A stretch of 64,000 nucleotides of DNA. Source: Poecilobothrus nobilitatus (lineage: Eukaryota; Arthropoda; Insecta; Diptera; Dolichopodidae). This document shows positions 1-9,827 of this stretch, piece after piece. The notes below the pieces were generated by a model that did no database searches, was not told the DNA's origin, and saw only the letters and a list, made by a program, of their open reading frames with translations. The stretch's first letter is position 1; every line of letters starts with the position of its first letter. Location of the stretch: assembly GCA_947095535.1 (NCBI GenBank), contig OX352772.1, positions 223,904,994 through 223,968,993 on the forward strand, in the 5' to 3' direction. A program made the position numbers and the translations under genes.

Positions 1-410
1 TTTGCAAAATTCTTTAACCCTTTTATCTTCTAAACGGTTAAAGTTGGAAACTTGAAATTTTGACAGAAGTTAGATCTTTGAAAATTAGTATGAGTCATTT
101 CAGAAATTTTTTTTGTATCACCCCCCGTTTAGGAGCTGTAAGGGGTCAAAAACTGAAAATTTCCTATTTTTAAACACTTGTAACTTGAACACCTGTTAAA
201 ATTTTTTTGATGTAATACACAAAAATTAAAGCTTCAACATTATACTCTTATTTCTGTTAATAACTTTTTTTAATAATATAGGGTTACTTTATAATTGACG
301 AAAGTGTTACTTGATTTTTTCAAATTTTCTAACAAATTTCTTTAACGAATTTTTTGCATTTTGTTTTACTCGATAATTTGAAATTGTTGAGGATATAATG
401 CGTAGTACAT
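1..410 (-). repeat. Inverted partial copy of the 13.7-14.9 kb repeat
   Basis: Read on the minus strand, the stretch around 120-245 (run of C, then 'ctgaaaatttcctattttt', then a 'cacttgtaacttgaacacct' block) matches the repeat unit at 13,860-13,990 in the same order. No open frame of note is present. It is probably the end of another copy of the non-autonomous TIR element described at 13,693-14,958, running off the left edge of the window. Confidence 0.55.
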
Positions 411-1550
411 AAAAATGTAAATAAATAAACAACATAACGGTTGCTTGAAGAATTTTTATTTATATGATTTTAATATATATACATACTTATATAATATCAT
501 GTTTATTTACAATATATCGTATATGTCACTAGTGAATGAATGATAAGAGTATAGATGTATATTATATAGCGCCGTATTTACATACATGTTATGTATTTTC
601 ATGTACTTATAAGAAATTATTCTGTCAAAATTATATTTACTATTTTGTACTAAGTAAATTTAATATACATTTACCGCTTAGTATTAAATGGTACTATAGA
701 ATATTTGAAAAAGTTTTGGATTGATAATCGTTATGTTAAAATCTGCTTTTGAAGAATGCATAAACATATAGTTTGAATATATGTACAACCCATAATTATA
801 GAAATTATAAAATTCACCCAAATTATTTTAAAATACTAAAATATTAAAAAAATAATATTGTAAGCAAAGTGACAGACTGTGAACATACTAACGGTTCGTA
901 CGGGTATCTAAGAGTTGACAAAGTCAACTGTATTCTTCCTCGTTTTATTAATAGCTTTTATTGAATTTACTCGTGGTTAAAGGAATCGGAATCTTGCAAG
1001 CTATTTCAGACACACTTCCCATTGAGCTAGAGACTTGAAATTTTGGATACAGCTTAGATTCCGGTGACAATACATAATTCTAAAATAATAATACCAAAAA
1101 ACAGTAGTAAAGTTAACTAAATTAGCAAAATAAAATTTTCATATAAAGATATTACAGATTTTTTAACAGAATTATTACAGAGTAAAATAAAATATGAAAT
1201 TTGGCTTGAAATGTATTTGTTTGGTTGTTACCTTTTAATTTTAGCTATAGACAAAACTAAATGTATATCTAGGTATAATATATAATTTTATAGATTTAGT
1301 TTATACATTTTTCTCTTTCTAAAACACACAAACAAAGAAACGGAAATCATTTTAAAATTTTTGTTTGTTGCATTATGTATGTATGTAGATATTTATGTTA
1401 AAAATAGTAATGGATTTTTTGTTTACATACGTTACATACGATGTAATTCATATATTAGAATTAGATGACGTTATAATACGATTCTATAATACGATTGTAT
1501 AATATTATGTTATATTACGATTGCAATTAGCATTTAGCAATAGTATTTTG
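411..1550. other. AT-rich stretch, no gene recognised
   Basis: Very AT-rich sequence with short microsatellite-like tracts. The one small open frame (536-724) has no recognisable motif and its composition matches its surroundings, so it is not called as a gene. Nothing else can be supported here. Confidence 0.5.
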
Positions 1551-1554
1551 TATT

Positions 1555-2400
1555 CTTTTTTTTTAAGCAAATTCTCATTCAAAATTCCTATACATAATTT
1601 TATTCTTTTACAGTTTACCTTAAAATGTCTGTAATTAATTTTGTAATGTAGCAAACAAACTACCGATCTTTTGTTTTTGTTTTATTTTTTCTTTTTTCAA
1701 TATTAATTGCCGATTTTTTTTGTGTTGTTTATGTTTTACTTGAGTTTAAATCTAAAGAAAAAAGTGAGGTTGAATAAAAGTATACGTGTAAATATTTTTT
1801 TTTAATCTTTCGAATTTTTATGATTTACAGATAAAATATTTATACTTAATGCTTGATTACATATATGTATGTATGTATGTATACCTATCCAAATTGAAAT
1901 TATGCGTTTCATTTGAAGATAAAAAGTATGAAATAAAATAATGTAAAATTTTAAATAATAGGTACATAAAAATTTTTTAAATAATAGGTACATAAAAATG
2001 TTAAATTTTATAACAGACTTTTTTTGAAAACAAGAAAAAATTGACCGATTTTAAATAACTGCATTTGTGCCAATTTCCTTCTAAGCATATTTTAAACAAA
2101 TTTTATAATTCACACAAAAACAATAAATATTCACATATGCATACATATTTTTATAAGAATTAAAAATTCACGTTTTTCTTTACCTTTAAACTCAAGTATA
2201 ACACAAAACAAAATTGAGTATTGACGGACGATAAATACTGAAAAAAAAAAAACAAAAACAAAAGTGTAATAGTGGTACATTACAGAATTAATTACAGAGA
2301 TTTTTAAGAAAAGAATAAAATTATGTGAATACTATGATTAAGGAATGAAAATTTGCCTATAAATTTTTGAAATGAGAATTCGCCTAAAAAAAATAATATA
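1555..2400. repeat. Degenerate inverted repeat with about 330-bp spacer
   Basis: The left arm (about 1,555-1,800) and right arm (about 2,130-2,400) are reverse complements with many mismatches. Shared blocks include 'tctgtaattaatt', 'acttgagtttaaa' and 'gagaatttgc'. The spacer carries a 26-bp-period direct duplication at 1,951-2,000 (unit 'ttaaataataggtacataaa'). It is probably an old foldback or TIR element. No coding region is present. Confidence 0.5.
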
Positions 2401-2840
2401 TTAACAATAATGGTAAATGGTATATTAACCATACCATATAGTAAATGGCAATAATGGTAAACATTACAGAATTAATTTACAGAAATTAGTTTAGAAAAAA
2501 ACGTATATTGTTATACGGAAACATAGTATCTTATCTAGGTATCTACATACTAAATTATGGAATCAAACAAAAATTTGATGAAAATAGCTATAAATTGATA
2601 ATCATTGGTCGATTTATATGGTTAATATCTTATTAGATTCATAAAAAAAATTGCTAGCAAAGTTTATACTTAGTTAATTTATGATGTTTACTGTTAGAGG
2701 ATATGTTACTATAGTACGTAACTTGTGCATAATATACACATAGGTACCTACACACATTATTTAAAAACTAAAAAAAATATAAAAAAAAATACAATTTAAT
2801 AGATACTTATTCTTCATGACTGAAAAGGATAAAATAAAAT
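2401..2840. other. AT-rich stretch, no gene recognised
   Basis: Low-complexity AT-rich DNA with a local 'ataatggtaaa' duplication near 2,408-2,460. No gene or element boundary is visible. Confidence 0.45.
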
Positions 2841-2844
2841 AATA

Positions 2845-3060
2845 GGATAGGATATTTAGGTTTTTCAATAAATTTATTGGTACCTTGTAATAGGATATCA
2901 TAAAAATAGTAAGAAAAAAATTATTTTTCAAGTCAAATCAAGTTTGGTTTTAAGTGCACAAATTCATATGCTTAACAAAATATACATACATAGGTAAAAC
3001 GAGATATAAAAGAAACGAAAAAGAAAAACATTTATAGGTACTTTTGGATATCAATATATC
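2845..3060. repeat. Maverick TIR remnant
   Basis: The segment from 'taggtttttcaataaatt' through 'aataggatatcat', 'agtcaaatca' and 'gatataaaagaa' follows, block by block, the inner part of the left TIR of the full-length Maverick at about 42,630-42,850. The outermost 270 or so TIR bases are not present. The inner end runs straight into the tail of the PAKRRK gene. Confidence 0.7.
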
Positions 3061-3198
3061 AATACACAATTGTTGTTGTGGTTGTTCTTGCTGATGTGAT
3101 TGTTGATAGTGATGAATTTTTTTATCTTCTGTTTTCCTCTTTCTTCTTTTAGCTGGAAGACGCACAGCTGCTGTGTTATCAGACTCATTTAAGAACAT
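2950..3198 (-). pseudogene. Maverick small PAKRRK/Q-rich protein, M1 copy
   Basis: An 82-residue frame. Its first 45 residues parallel the 57-residue protein at 57,777-57,950: an LN..D N-terminus, an AKRRK basic patch resembling a nuclear-localisation signal (about residues 16-22), then an acidic/His/Gln tail ending in QQEQPQQQ. After the Q-run it reads into TIR-derived sequence, so the C-terminus is spurious. Conservation between two diverged Maverick copies argues that this is a real element gene, perhaps a small nuclear DNA- or RNA-binding protein (inference from charge only). Confidence 0.6.
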
Positions 3199-3253
3199 AA
3201 TTAAAACATTCTTGCTATTATAGAAATTACACTGTATTTATGGGTTGGCCACG

Positions 3254-3341
3254 AAATCCCAAATACAAAATCCCAAAATTCCAAAATTCCAAAATCCCAA
3301 AATTCCAAAATCCCAAATACTAAAATCCCAAATACCAAAAC
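3254..3341. repeat. Short tandem repeat, 'aaaatccc/aaaattcc' units
   Basis: About ten imperfect 8-10-bp units alternating 'caaaatccc' and 'caaaattcc' with occasional 'aaata' variants. It is simple-sequence DNA between the M1 TIR scrap and the 144-bp repeat block. Confidence 0.85.
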
Positions 3342-3599
3342 AAACCATATATTATAATTCCGGTATATACCATCTGTAATGATGCTTTGAAAAGAAAACA
3401 ATCGTGGCTGCCGCCCCAAACCCCCGCTAAACACATTATTGTGACACTAATTTTGTATCCCATTAAAATCAACAGTAATTATATTTTTTACATACACATT
3501 AAAAAAAAAAGAAATATAGTGCCTCCGCCCCCAAAATCTCGCTAAACAAATTACTGGAACCCTTGTACCCAACTACAAAATCCATCCTAATTCAGAATA

Positions 3600-4740
3600 T
3601 GGCATATCTAATATATAAGAAAGAAATTCTGTTTGTTTGTTTGTTCGTTTGGGCCGGAATTACGTAAAAACCAACAGTCCGATTGCAACCAAATTTTGCA
3701 GGAACATTTCTACGACCCCGGAAGGAGTCGTAGGCTATATCATGTTTTGGTTCATTAACCCATTGCGGCCCGAGAGCCTTTTAAAGCCTTTTGGTTTTTT
3801 TTGTTGTCCTGCCTAAACAGTTTGACCGATTCAGTTGAAAATTTGTACAAAAGTTCTTCTTAGCTTTATGGGTTTACCGAAGAAATTTGGTTGCTGTATG
3901 TAACCCGAATTCGGCCCGGCGGGCTTCCAAAAAAATTTTGTTTCCGAGATATGTCCAATTTTAAATGGTGGTTTCATGGTCCGAAAAAAAGGCTATGACA
4001 AATTTTTATGAAGCTCCGGTAACCCGTTTCGTTACGAGAGCCGAACGAAGTTCATTAAATTTCTTTGTTGTTGTTCTTTGCGGTTCGACCAATTGATTTG
4101 AAAATTTACAAAAGTGTATCTCTTTACCACAGGAGCTCACTGAGTGATTTGGTTACGATCCATTAACCCGTTCGGGCACTACAACTCAATGAAGTTTTTT
4201 GAATTTCTTTGTTGTAGCTCTCAAACAGTTTGACCAATTGAGTTTAAAATTTGCAAAAGTGTAACCCTTTACCACAGAAGCTTACGAAGTTGATTTGGCT
4301 ACGATTCATTAACCCGTTTCAGCCCTAGGACGCAATGAAGTTTTTTAATTTCGTTGTTGTCGCGCTTTAACGGTTTGACCAATTGAGTTGAAAATTTACA
4401 AAAGTATAGCTCTTTACCGCAGAAGCTCACGAAGTTGATTTGGTTACGATACATTAACCCGTTTTAGCATAGACCTCAAGCCATAAAATTTGTCAATTTT
4501 TTTATTGTCGTGCTTAAACGATTTGACCAACTGAAAATTTGCACAAGTATTGCACTTTATCACAGAAGCTGATTCAATTAATTTTGTCGTGATACATTAA
4601 GCCATTCCGGCACGATAGACTGTCAAAAAAATGTTTTGTTTCTAATTTGTGTCTAATTTAGCAGAATGAATTTATGGTTCTAAATAAAGCCTGTGACAAT
4701 ATTTTTGTTAACTTTCGTTAAACCATTAGTGATTTTTAAT
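3600..4740. repeat. Degenerate tandem repeat, about 144-bp unit
   Basis: A motif 'cattaacccgtt' (or 'gtaacccg' variants) followed by 'gtttgaccaattgagtt' and 'gaaaattt..aaaagt' recurs near 3,755, 3,899, 4,019, 4,162, 4,308, 4,452 and 4,595, so the period is close to 144 bp over about seven units. It starts with a 'gtttgtttgttcgtttggg' tract. It is non-coding and lies where the M1 Maverick should carry its polymerase promoter region, so it was probably inserted or expanded there later. Confidence 0.65.
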
Positions 4741-4764
4741 TTTCAGATATTTGGGATATAAAAT

Positions 4765-7680
4765 CGAAAGTTTTTTAAAGTAATTCAAATGGTAAGTGCA
4801 ATATTAATTTTAATATTAATTTAAAAATATGTTATGAACTTTTTATCTACTTTCTATTTTATATTTATGCGGTTAAGTACGGACAAATTTTGCATGGAAA
4901 TAACACATGTCAGATTATTTGTTGGTAGGCGAAGGAGTAAAAAATTTATAAGTTTTGAACATGAATCTAAACAGAAAAAGGGAATAATTTCAATCAGAAA
5001 TGAAGACAATTTATGGTTACCGAGAGCTATAACTGTTGCAATAGCCAAAATTTAAAATTAAAAAGATTATAAAGAAATTGTTAATATTACTTGAATGATG
5101 CAAACTGAATTACTTGAATGGCTATTAAAAATATCAGACGTATCAGTCCCTCTGCAAGGTGGTGGAATACCTGAATTAAAAAAATTTGAGGAAAATTTAA
5201 AAATTATAACATTGTTGTATATAAATATGGAACGCAAGGCGGAAAAGTATTATTTAATAAGGCAATATCGGCTAAAGAATTTGTTGCACAAGAAAAATCC
5301 TTGCGATGTAATTGTTTCACTCACTTCAGCATTTTCTACAGATTATTACTGTGAACAATTCCACATTCGACATCATTATCAAAACTACATAGATTGAAAG
5401 AGCTGTCCTTCTTGTCAAAAATCACCTACATGCCCTCGCAATATAAAAGATATATTATAGGACTGTAATCGTTCCTTTCGAGGTCAAATGTGTTTTGAAA
5501 ATCATAAAACCTCGACTTCAATCAAAATTAGCTTATGTGAAGAAATTAAAAAATGTTATACTGTATAAAAGTTTACAAAACAGAAAAGCATATTGCACAT
5601 TAGATATATACGCATATATGTGCAGAAATTTTCTGTAAAATTTGCTTCAGCTTTGTTCCGGAACCACCAATGTTACATTCAGTAGGCCAAAAATAAGAAT
5701 ACAAATAGGAATAAGGGTTCTGAAAGTTTCCTATATATATTTTACGATTTGGAGACTACAAAAGAAAAAATCGTGTAAAAAGAAATTAAACAACATGAAC
5801 CAAACTTATATGACATTCAACAAAGTTGTTACATGTGCATTGAAAACAATTCCTTAGATTTTTGTAGAGAAAGTTGTGGTTATGGAGAAAAGCAATTTGA
5901 AAAGGAATTTATAATAATAAGTTTAAGGGAGTACATTTTATCATTAAGAAACCGTTTTAAGAATGTTATTGTCATTGCCCACAATCGACAGGCTTTAGAG
6001 CACCTATCTTTATTAAAATTTATATTAATTGAAGTTACCATTCAACCAAAATTAATTATTCGAACATTTGCTTGTAACGTTGCATATCGTCGAAATTTTC
6101 TAAAACCTAATGCAATAGATAACATTCCTAAAAATTGATACAGACTAACAGATAAACAGTCGAAGATTGACATACAGTGGTTAATTTGGCGACAATATTC
6201 ACGCCAAATTGATTTACAATGTCTATTAAATGACACGGACATCGAAAACGTTTAACTAGCTATCGAGATGTGTGCTTGTTTAATAGTAATGATGATACCC
6301 TTAACCAAAGGTATGAAAGAATGGTAGTTAAATCAGAGCATTTAAAATATCTAGGATACAATTAAATTGAAATATGGGAATGTGAATTTCGCGAGCAAAT
6401 GAGATGTAATAAAAATATGAACTACTTGCGAAATCATCCATTAACTAATACAACAATCTCTAAATCCGAAATGGTGGAAGAACCGGAAATATGTATACCC
6501 ACTATAAATGTAAGGCCGCAGAAAAAATAAAATGTGTAGATGTATGTTCTGTGAGAAAAATTTCCTGTTTTTCATCCTACAATATATGTAGCAGAAACTG
6601 ATTGTTCATCCATAAACATAGAAAAGATCGCTGGAATTATTAAATATAAAATTTTAGCTCCAGCTAACTTACTACACCCAGTTCTTCTAATTAAGCAAAA
6701 CAATAAGTTAATATTTTTGGTATGCAGAACTTGCAGCGAAAAAAAACATCAAGGAGAATTTTGTCAACATTCTAAAAACCAGAGGGGCTTAAAAGGAACA
6801 TGGGTAATAGATGAATTTGTAAAAGCTGTTGAAAAGAAGTATCAACTTTTGAACATTTATGGTGTTTAAGAATATAAAATTATAAAGCATAATAAATTAA
6901 ATAATGTTGATGGTTTATTTACCGCCATAATGAATAAATTTATCAAAATAAAACAACAAGCTTTAGGCAGACCTTTTGATTCTCTAACTGAGACAGAGAA
7001 GTAAATAAATATAAATAAATTTTTCCAATATGGAAGACGTTAAATTAGAATATCATAAAATTGCCAATAATCGTAGTTTACAATCTTTTGCTGAAATGAT
7101 TTTAAATTCATTTCGGGGCAAATTTGGACAGAGAGAAAAGAAAAACAACAACAAACTACAATTTTAGACCAGCCGTTGAAATTTTATAAATTGTTAACTT
7201 ATAGAGAGATATGTCAAGTACTCATGTAAATAAAGAAAATATAGTGGTGAGGTCGCAATACAAAGATGAAGTTGAAACTTCTTTACCAACAGTTAACGAT
7301 AATATAGCAGCTTTTACAACAACGCAAGCTCGTTTTAGACTTTACCGTTATTTGGAGAAACTTGATAATAGAGTATTATATTATGACACAGACGCTGTCA
7401 GTTGCATATCGCGAAAAGACGTATTTAATTCCCCTACAGGGGCATTTGTAGGAGAAATGACAGATGAATGAGAGTGTTATGGAGTTGGAAGTTACAAAAC
7501 AGAATTTGTCTATGGAGGTCCTAAAAATTATGCATACGAAGTATACTGCACAAAAGATAACAGCTGAAAACTGCTATGTAAAGTAAAAGAAATTTGTTTA
7601 AGTTATCAGGCCTCGAAAAAATTTATTTTTGATACGATTAAAGAAGTAATTTTAAATTCAATAAAACAGAATAATTTAAT
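4765..7680 (+). pseudogene. Maverick protein-primed family B DNA polymerase, M1 copy (broken)
   Basis: Segments in shifting frames match the polymerase at 51.2-54.8 kb. They include the 'LSTDKFC' block after the intron (4,872 on), Cys pairs of a zinc-finger-like region (about 5,400-5,440), exonuclease motif I FYDLE (about 5,738-5,755), an exo II-like HNRQALEH (about 5,980), and Maverick linker segments (6,180-7,020). Polymerase motif B survives only partly near 7,110, and motif C has decayed from YDTDSV to YDTDAV (about 7,380-7,400). It has many stops and frameshifts. The intron donor GTAAGT at 4,792-4,797 is retained, but the acceptor has decayed ('tttatgcg' against 'tttacag'). Retention of the intron shows this copy spread as DNA and not through a spliced RNA. 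Confidence 0.8.
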
Positions 7681-7689
7681 TATATTTCC

Positions 7690-7915
7690 TTATCTAACGT
7701 CCAACCACCGCATTCTAAATGTGTTATAGCGGCATCTGTACCGTAATTTAATAATGATTCAATATAAGCTCTGTAATGATTATTACCATCTGATGAAGAT
7801 ATATTTTGTCCATTTAGTCGAACGTTGCATTGTTTTATTAATTAATGTAACATATCATTAACTACTGTTGGTTCTTGGATAGCTGTTCCGTCAGTTTTTT
7901 TGCCTTTATCTTTAT
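7690..7915 (-). pseudogene. Maverick major capsid protein fragment, M1 copy
   Basis: The minus-strand frame contains a 'VRLNGQ' block followed by 'YRAYIESLLNYGTDAA' and 'THLECGGW'. These are hallmarks of the double-jelly-roll capsid family (the F54H12.2-like family in databases) and match 47,228-47,330. It retains about 50 residues N-terminal to YRAYIE that the full-length element at 47.2 kb has lost. It is fused by deletion to the pVI-like gene upstream and truncated at the junction with the polymerase. Confidence 0.75.
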
Positions 7916-8145
7916 TCCATTGAGTTCCATTGAGATAAAGCATTAATACCTGAGTTAATAACTTCTCTTTTTACTATTTTAGTTCCAGACGTAAATATTG
8001 GTTTTGAATATTTTAAAAGTCCACCGACAAAACTCCCTAACCCACAACCCCTTTGGTAAGGCACAATAGCATGCAACAGTGGACCAATATCCTCAAAATT
8101 TTTTCCTGATTGAACTAAATAATTATTATAGTATGCTCTCTTCAT
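7912..8145 (-). pseudogene. Maverick glycine-rich pVI/pX-like minor virion protein, M1 copy
   Basis: A 77-residue frame that starts MKRAYYNNYLVQSG and carries 'GCGLGSFVGGLLKY' and 'INSGINAL', colinear with 46,759-47,000. Proteins of this Gly-rich type sit between penton and major capsid genes in Mavericks and adintoviruses and resemble adenovirus minor core/maturation proteins (family knowledge; the exact role is inferred). The basic C-terminal half is missing and the frame runs into capsid sequence through a deletion. Confidence 0.65.
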
Positions 8146-8179
8146 AATGTTTAAATTAGATAATAAATAATGTTACAAA

Positions 8180-8545
8180 ATTCATTTTATTTATAGTTTT
8201 TTAAAATGCAATACAACTTTTGTTCGAATATTACTATTAGAGAATTTCATTGGACTACCATACTTATCAAATAATAAAATAGAAATATTTTCAAAACTTT
8301 TCTTTTCAACAGGAAAATATTGAATATGTTTAAATTCTATTGAATTATTTTCATAAACATTTTTAATCGTTTTTGCTCATAAATGTCCTATAGTATTATC
8401 TGCAACGATATGTGGTTCAATAATATCAGTATATAGAAATATAATATCAGACTTAATAACTGGTATCAAGTATAATGTTTCTAAATATGATTTATATAGT
8501 TCTACAATTTTATTTTTATGCTTTTTAAAATCTGGGAAGTTTTGG
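8180..8545 (-). pseudogene. Maverick penton-like minor capsid C-terminus, M1 copy
   Basis: The minus strand reads 'FLYTDIIEPHIVADNTIGHL', then a stop, then 'PVEKKSFENISILLFDKYG' and a terminal 'VVLHFKKL'. This matches the C-terminal 110 or so residues of 45,852-46,712. The upstream part of the gene is gone: immediately beyond it, plus-strand LDAH-like sequence begins. Confidence 0.75.
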
Positions 8546-9172
8546 AAAATTTGTGTTTTAGGTCATCCTGGTCATGATGAGCCATCTAAGAATAGCTTGC
8601 AACAAGCACCAAAATTACAAGGTAACCACAAATCGTATAATTTGCGTGGACAAGTCCAACATAAAATAAAATTCATTGAAAAATATGTACCTAAAAATAG
8701 AAAAATTTATTTAATTGACCATTCAATAGGTGCCTGGATTGCCTTAGAATTATTAAAGCACGATTCAATAAAAACACATTAAAAAGTCGTATTTATTGTT
8801 TCCTACAATTGAAAGAATGGCAGATTTCTTTAATGGCAAAATATTTGAACTTTGTAATTTTTTATATCCAATTTATTTATGCTTTCTAAAAATTCTCAGT
8901 TTTTTACCGACTTTTGTAAGATTATTTAGCAGAAGCATATTAAGTAGCAGAATGGATCATACAAGAAAACAATCCATATTTATAACATTCCAAAAATCTA
9001 GTAACGTTTTATTTTTATATATAATGTTAAAGTTAAGTAAACTAATGAATGCACTTTCGAAATGTTATGGTTGTACTTTGATAGAAAGATTGCCAATCTT
9101 GGATTTTATTACGAAGATCTGTATTGCATTCTTTTTCAATATTAAAACGATAATTATTAATTATTCGAAATA
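8537..9172 (+). pseudogene. Ldah: LDAH-like hydrolase gene fragment (processed or captured copy)
   Basis: Two plus-strand frames joined by one indel near 8,780 match lipid-droplet-associated hydrolase (LDAH, CG9186 family), an alpha/beta hydrolase acting at lipid droplets. Visible blocks are 'LGHPGHDEPS' (about 8,553), 'NLRGQVQHKIKFIEKYVP' (about 8,640), the nucleophile elbow region 'LIDHSIGAW' (about 8,720) and, after the frameshift, 'LLFPTIERMA' (about 8,795). The elbow should read GHSxG, but here the first Gly is Asp. The N-terminal and C-terminal parts are missing or unrecognisable, and no intron interrupts the matched blocks. It abuts the M1 Maverick penton remnant. It could be a retrocopy or a host segment captured by the transposon. 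Confidence 0.65.
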
Positions 9173-9246
9173 ATTAAAATTAAGGTAGTATTAAGGTATT
9201 TTTCTTTCAAAACAAATTTACAAAAAATTTAAAGAAATCACATTTT

Positions 9247-9420
9247 AAATAAAAGAAATTTTATCTCCTTGATTGAATTGAAGAATTTTTAATCCCATAA
9301 TATTTAAATAGTCTTGTATATATTCAAAAGATCTCATGTATCCATCAATTACTTTAGTCAAAACTTCTAATATATTTTCCAGAACCATATTTTTATTTTT
9401 TGGAGTAAATATTAAATCAC
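9247..9420 (-). pseudogene. Strumpellin (WASH complex subunit)-like gene fragment
   Basis: A minus-strand frame of about 57 codons contains 'RSFEYIQDYLNIMGLKI'. This resembles the conserved C-terminal 'SFEYIQDYvniYGLKIwQ' block of strumpellin (WASHC5), a core subunit of the endosomal actin-regulating WASH complex (recalled family motif, not searched). It begins near 'DLIF' and ends at a stop shortly after the block, where homology is lost. No splice sites were recognised. It is a short fragment next to the LDAH-like piece. If the match fails, it is just an unassigned small frame. Confidence 0.45.
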
Positions 9421-9780
9421 TATAGTAGGCTATGAGAGTTCTAGATATTGAAAATGTACATCTGGCACCTCTAAAATGGAAAAAATGCTACGTGGAAAGT
9501 GAAGTTTAGGGTATATGGCAACCTTAATTAATAATAAAATGAAATAAAAAAAAAATGTTGATAATAATAAAATTTAGTATGTGTTAATATGATAGAAAAT
9601 TAAAATGACGTCAGGGAATTTCATAGTTGGTGTTATCAAAATGTAGTTTTTTACTGTTAAGTTGGCGGGCAAGGTATTTCTTCTCTCGACAATAGAAGAG
9701 GATCCTGCTTCAGCTTCTAAAGGTTTAATTTTGGAATTCGTGAGTTCACCTAGAGAGCGCCTGATTAATAAGTACTTGGA
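9421..9780. other. Spacer, no gene recognised
   Basis: Non-coding sequence between the strumpellin-like fragment and the 3' end of the minus-strand LINE. A small frame at 9,662-9,868 is the antisense of the LINE end and is not a gene. Confidence 0.4.
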
Positions 9781-9827
9781 GTTTATTCAGATTGTTCTGC
9801 ATTGTGAAACCGCAAATTGTAATTCTA

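Larger units (their letters stand above)
2845..8545 (-). mobile_element. Old inverted Maverick/Polinton copy (M1), internally deleted
   Basis: Read in reverse, this has the gene order of the full-length Maverick at 42-60 kb. A TIR scrap (2,845-3,060) and a small PAKRRK gene (minus) are followed by the polymerase on the plus strand (4,765-7,680). Converging on the polymerase are major capsid, pVI-like and penton genes on the minus strand (7,690-8,545). The 3' half of the capsid gene, the protease, the integrase and the polymerase C-terminus are missing at the 7,680/7,690 join. A block of unrelated tandem repeats (3.25-4.76 kb) separates the left end from the polymerase. Every gene is broken. 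Outer TIR ends and target duplications were not found. Confidence 0.8.

Noticed and set aside
8796..9173. A separate membrane protein ORF
   Set aside because: Its first residues continue the LDAH-like frame after a 1-bp indel, so it is part of the same gene fragment.
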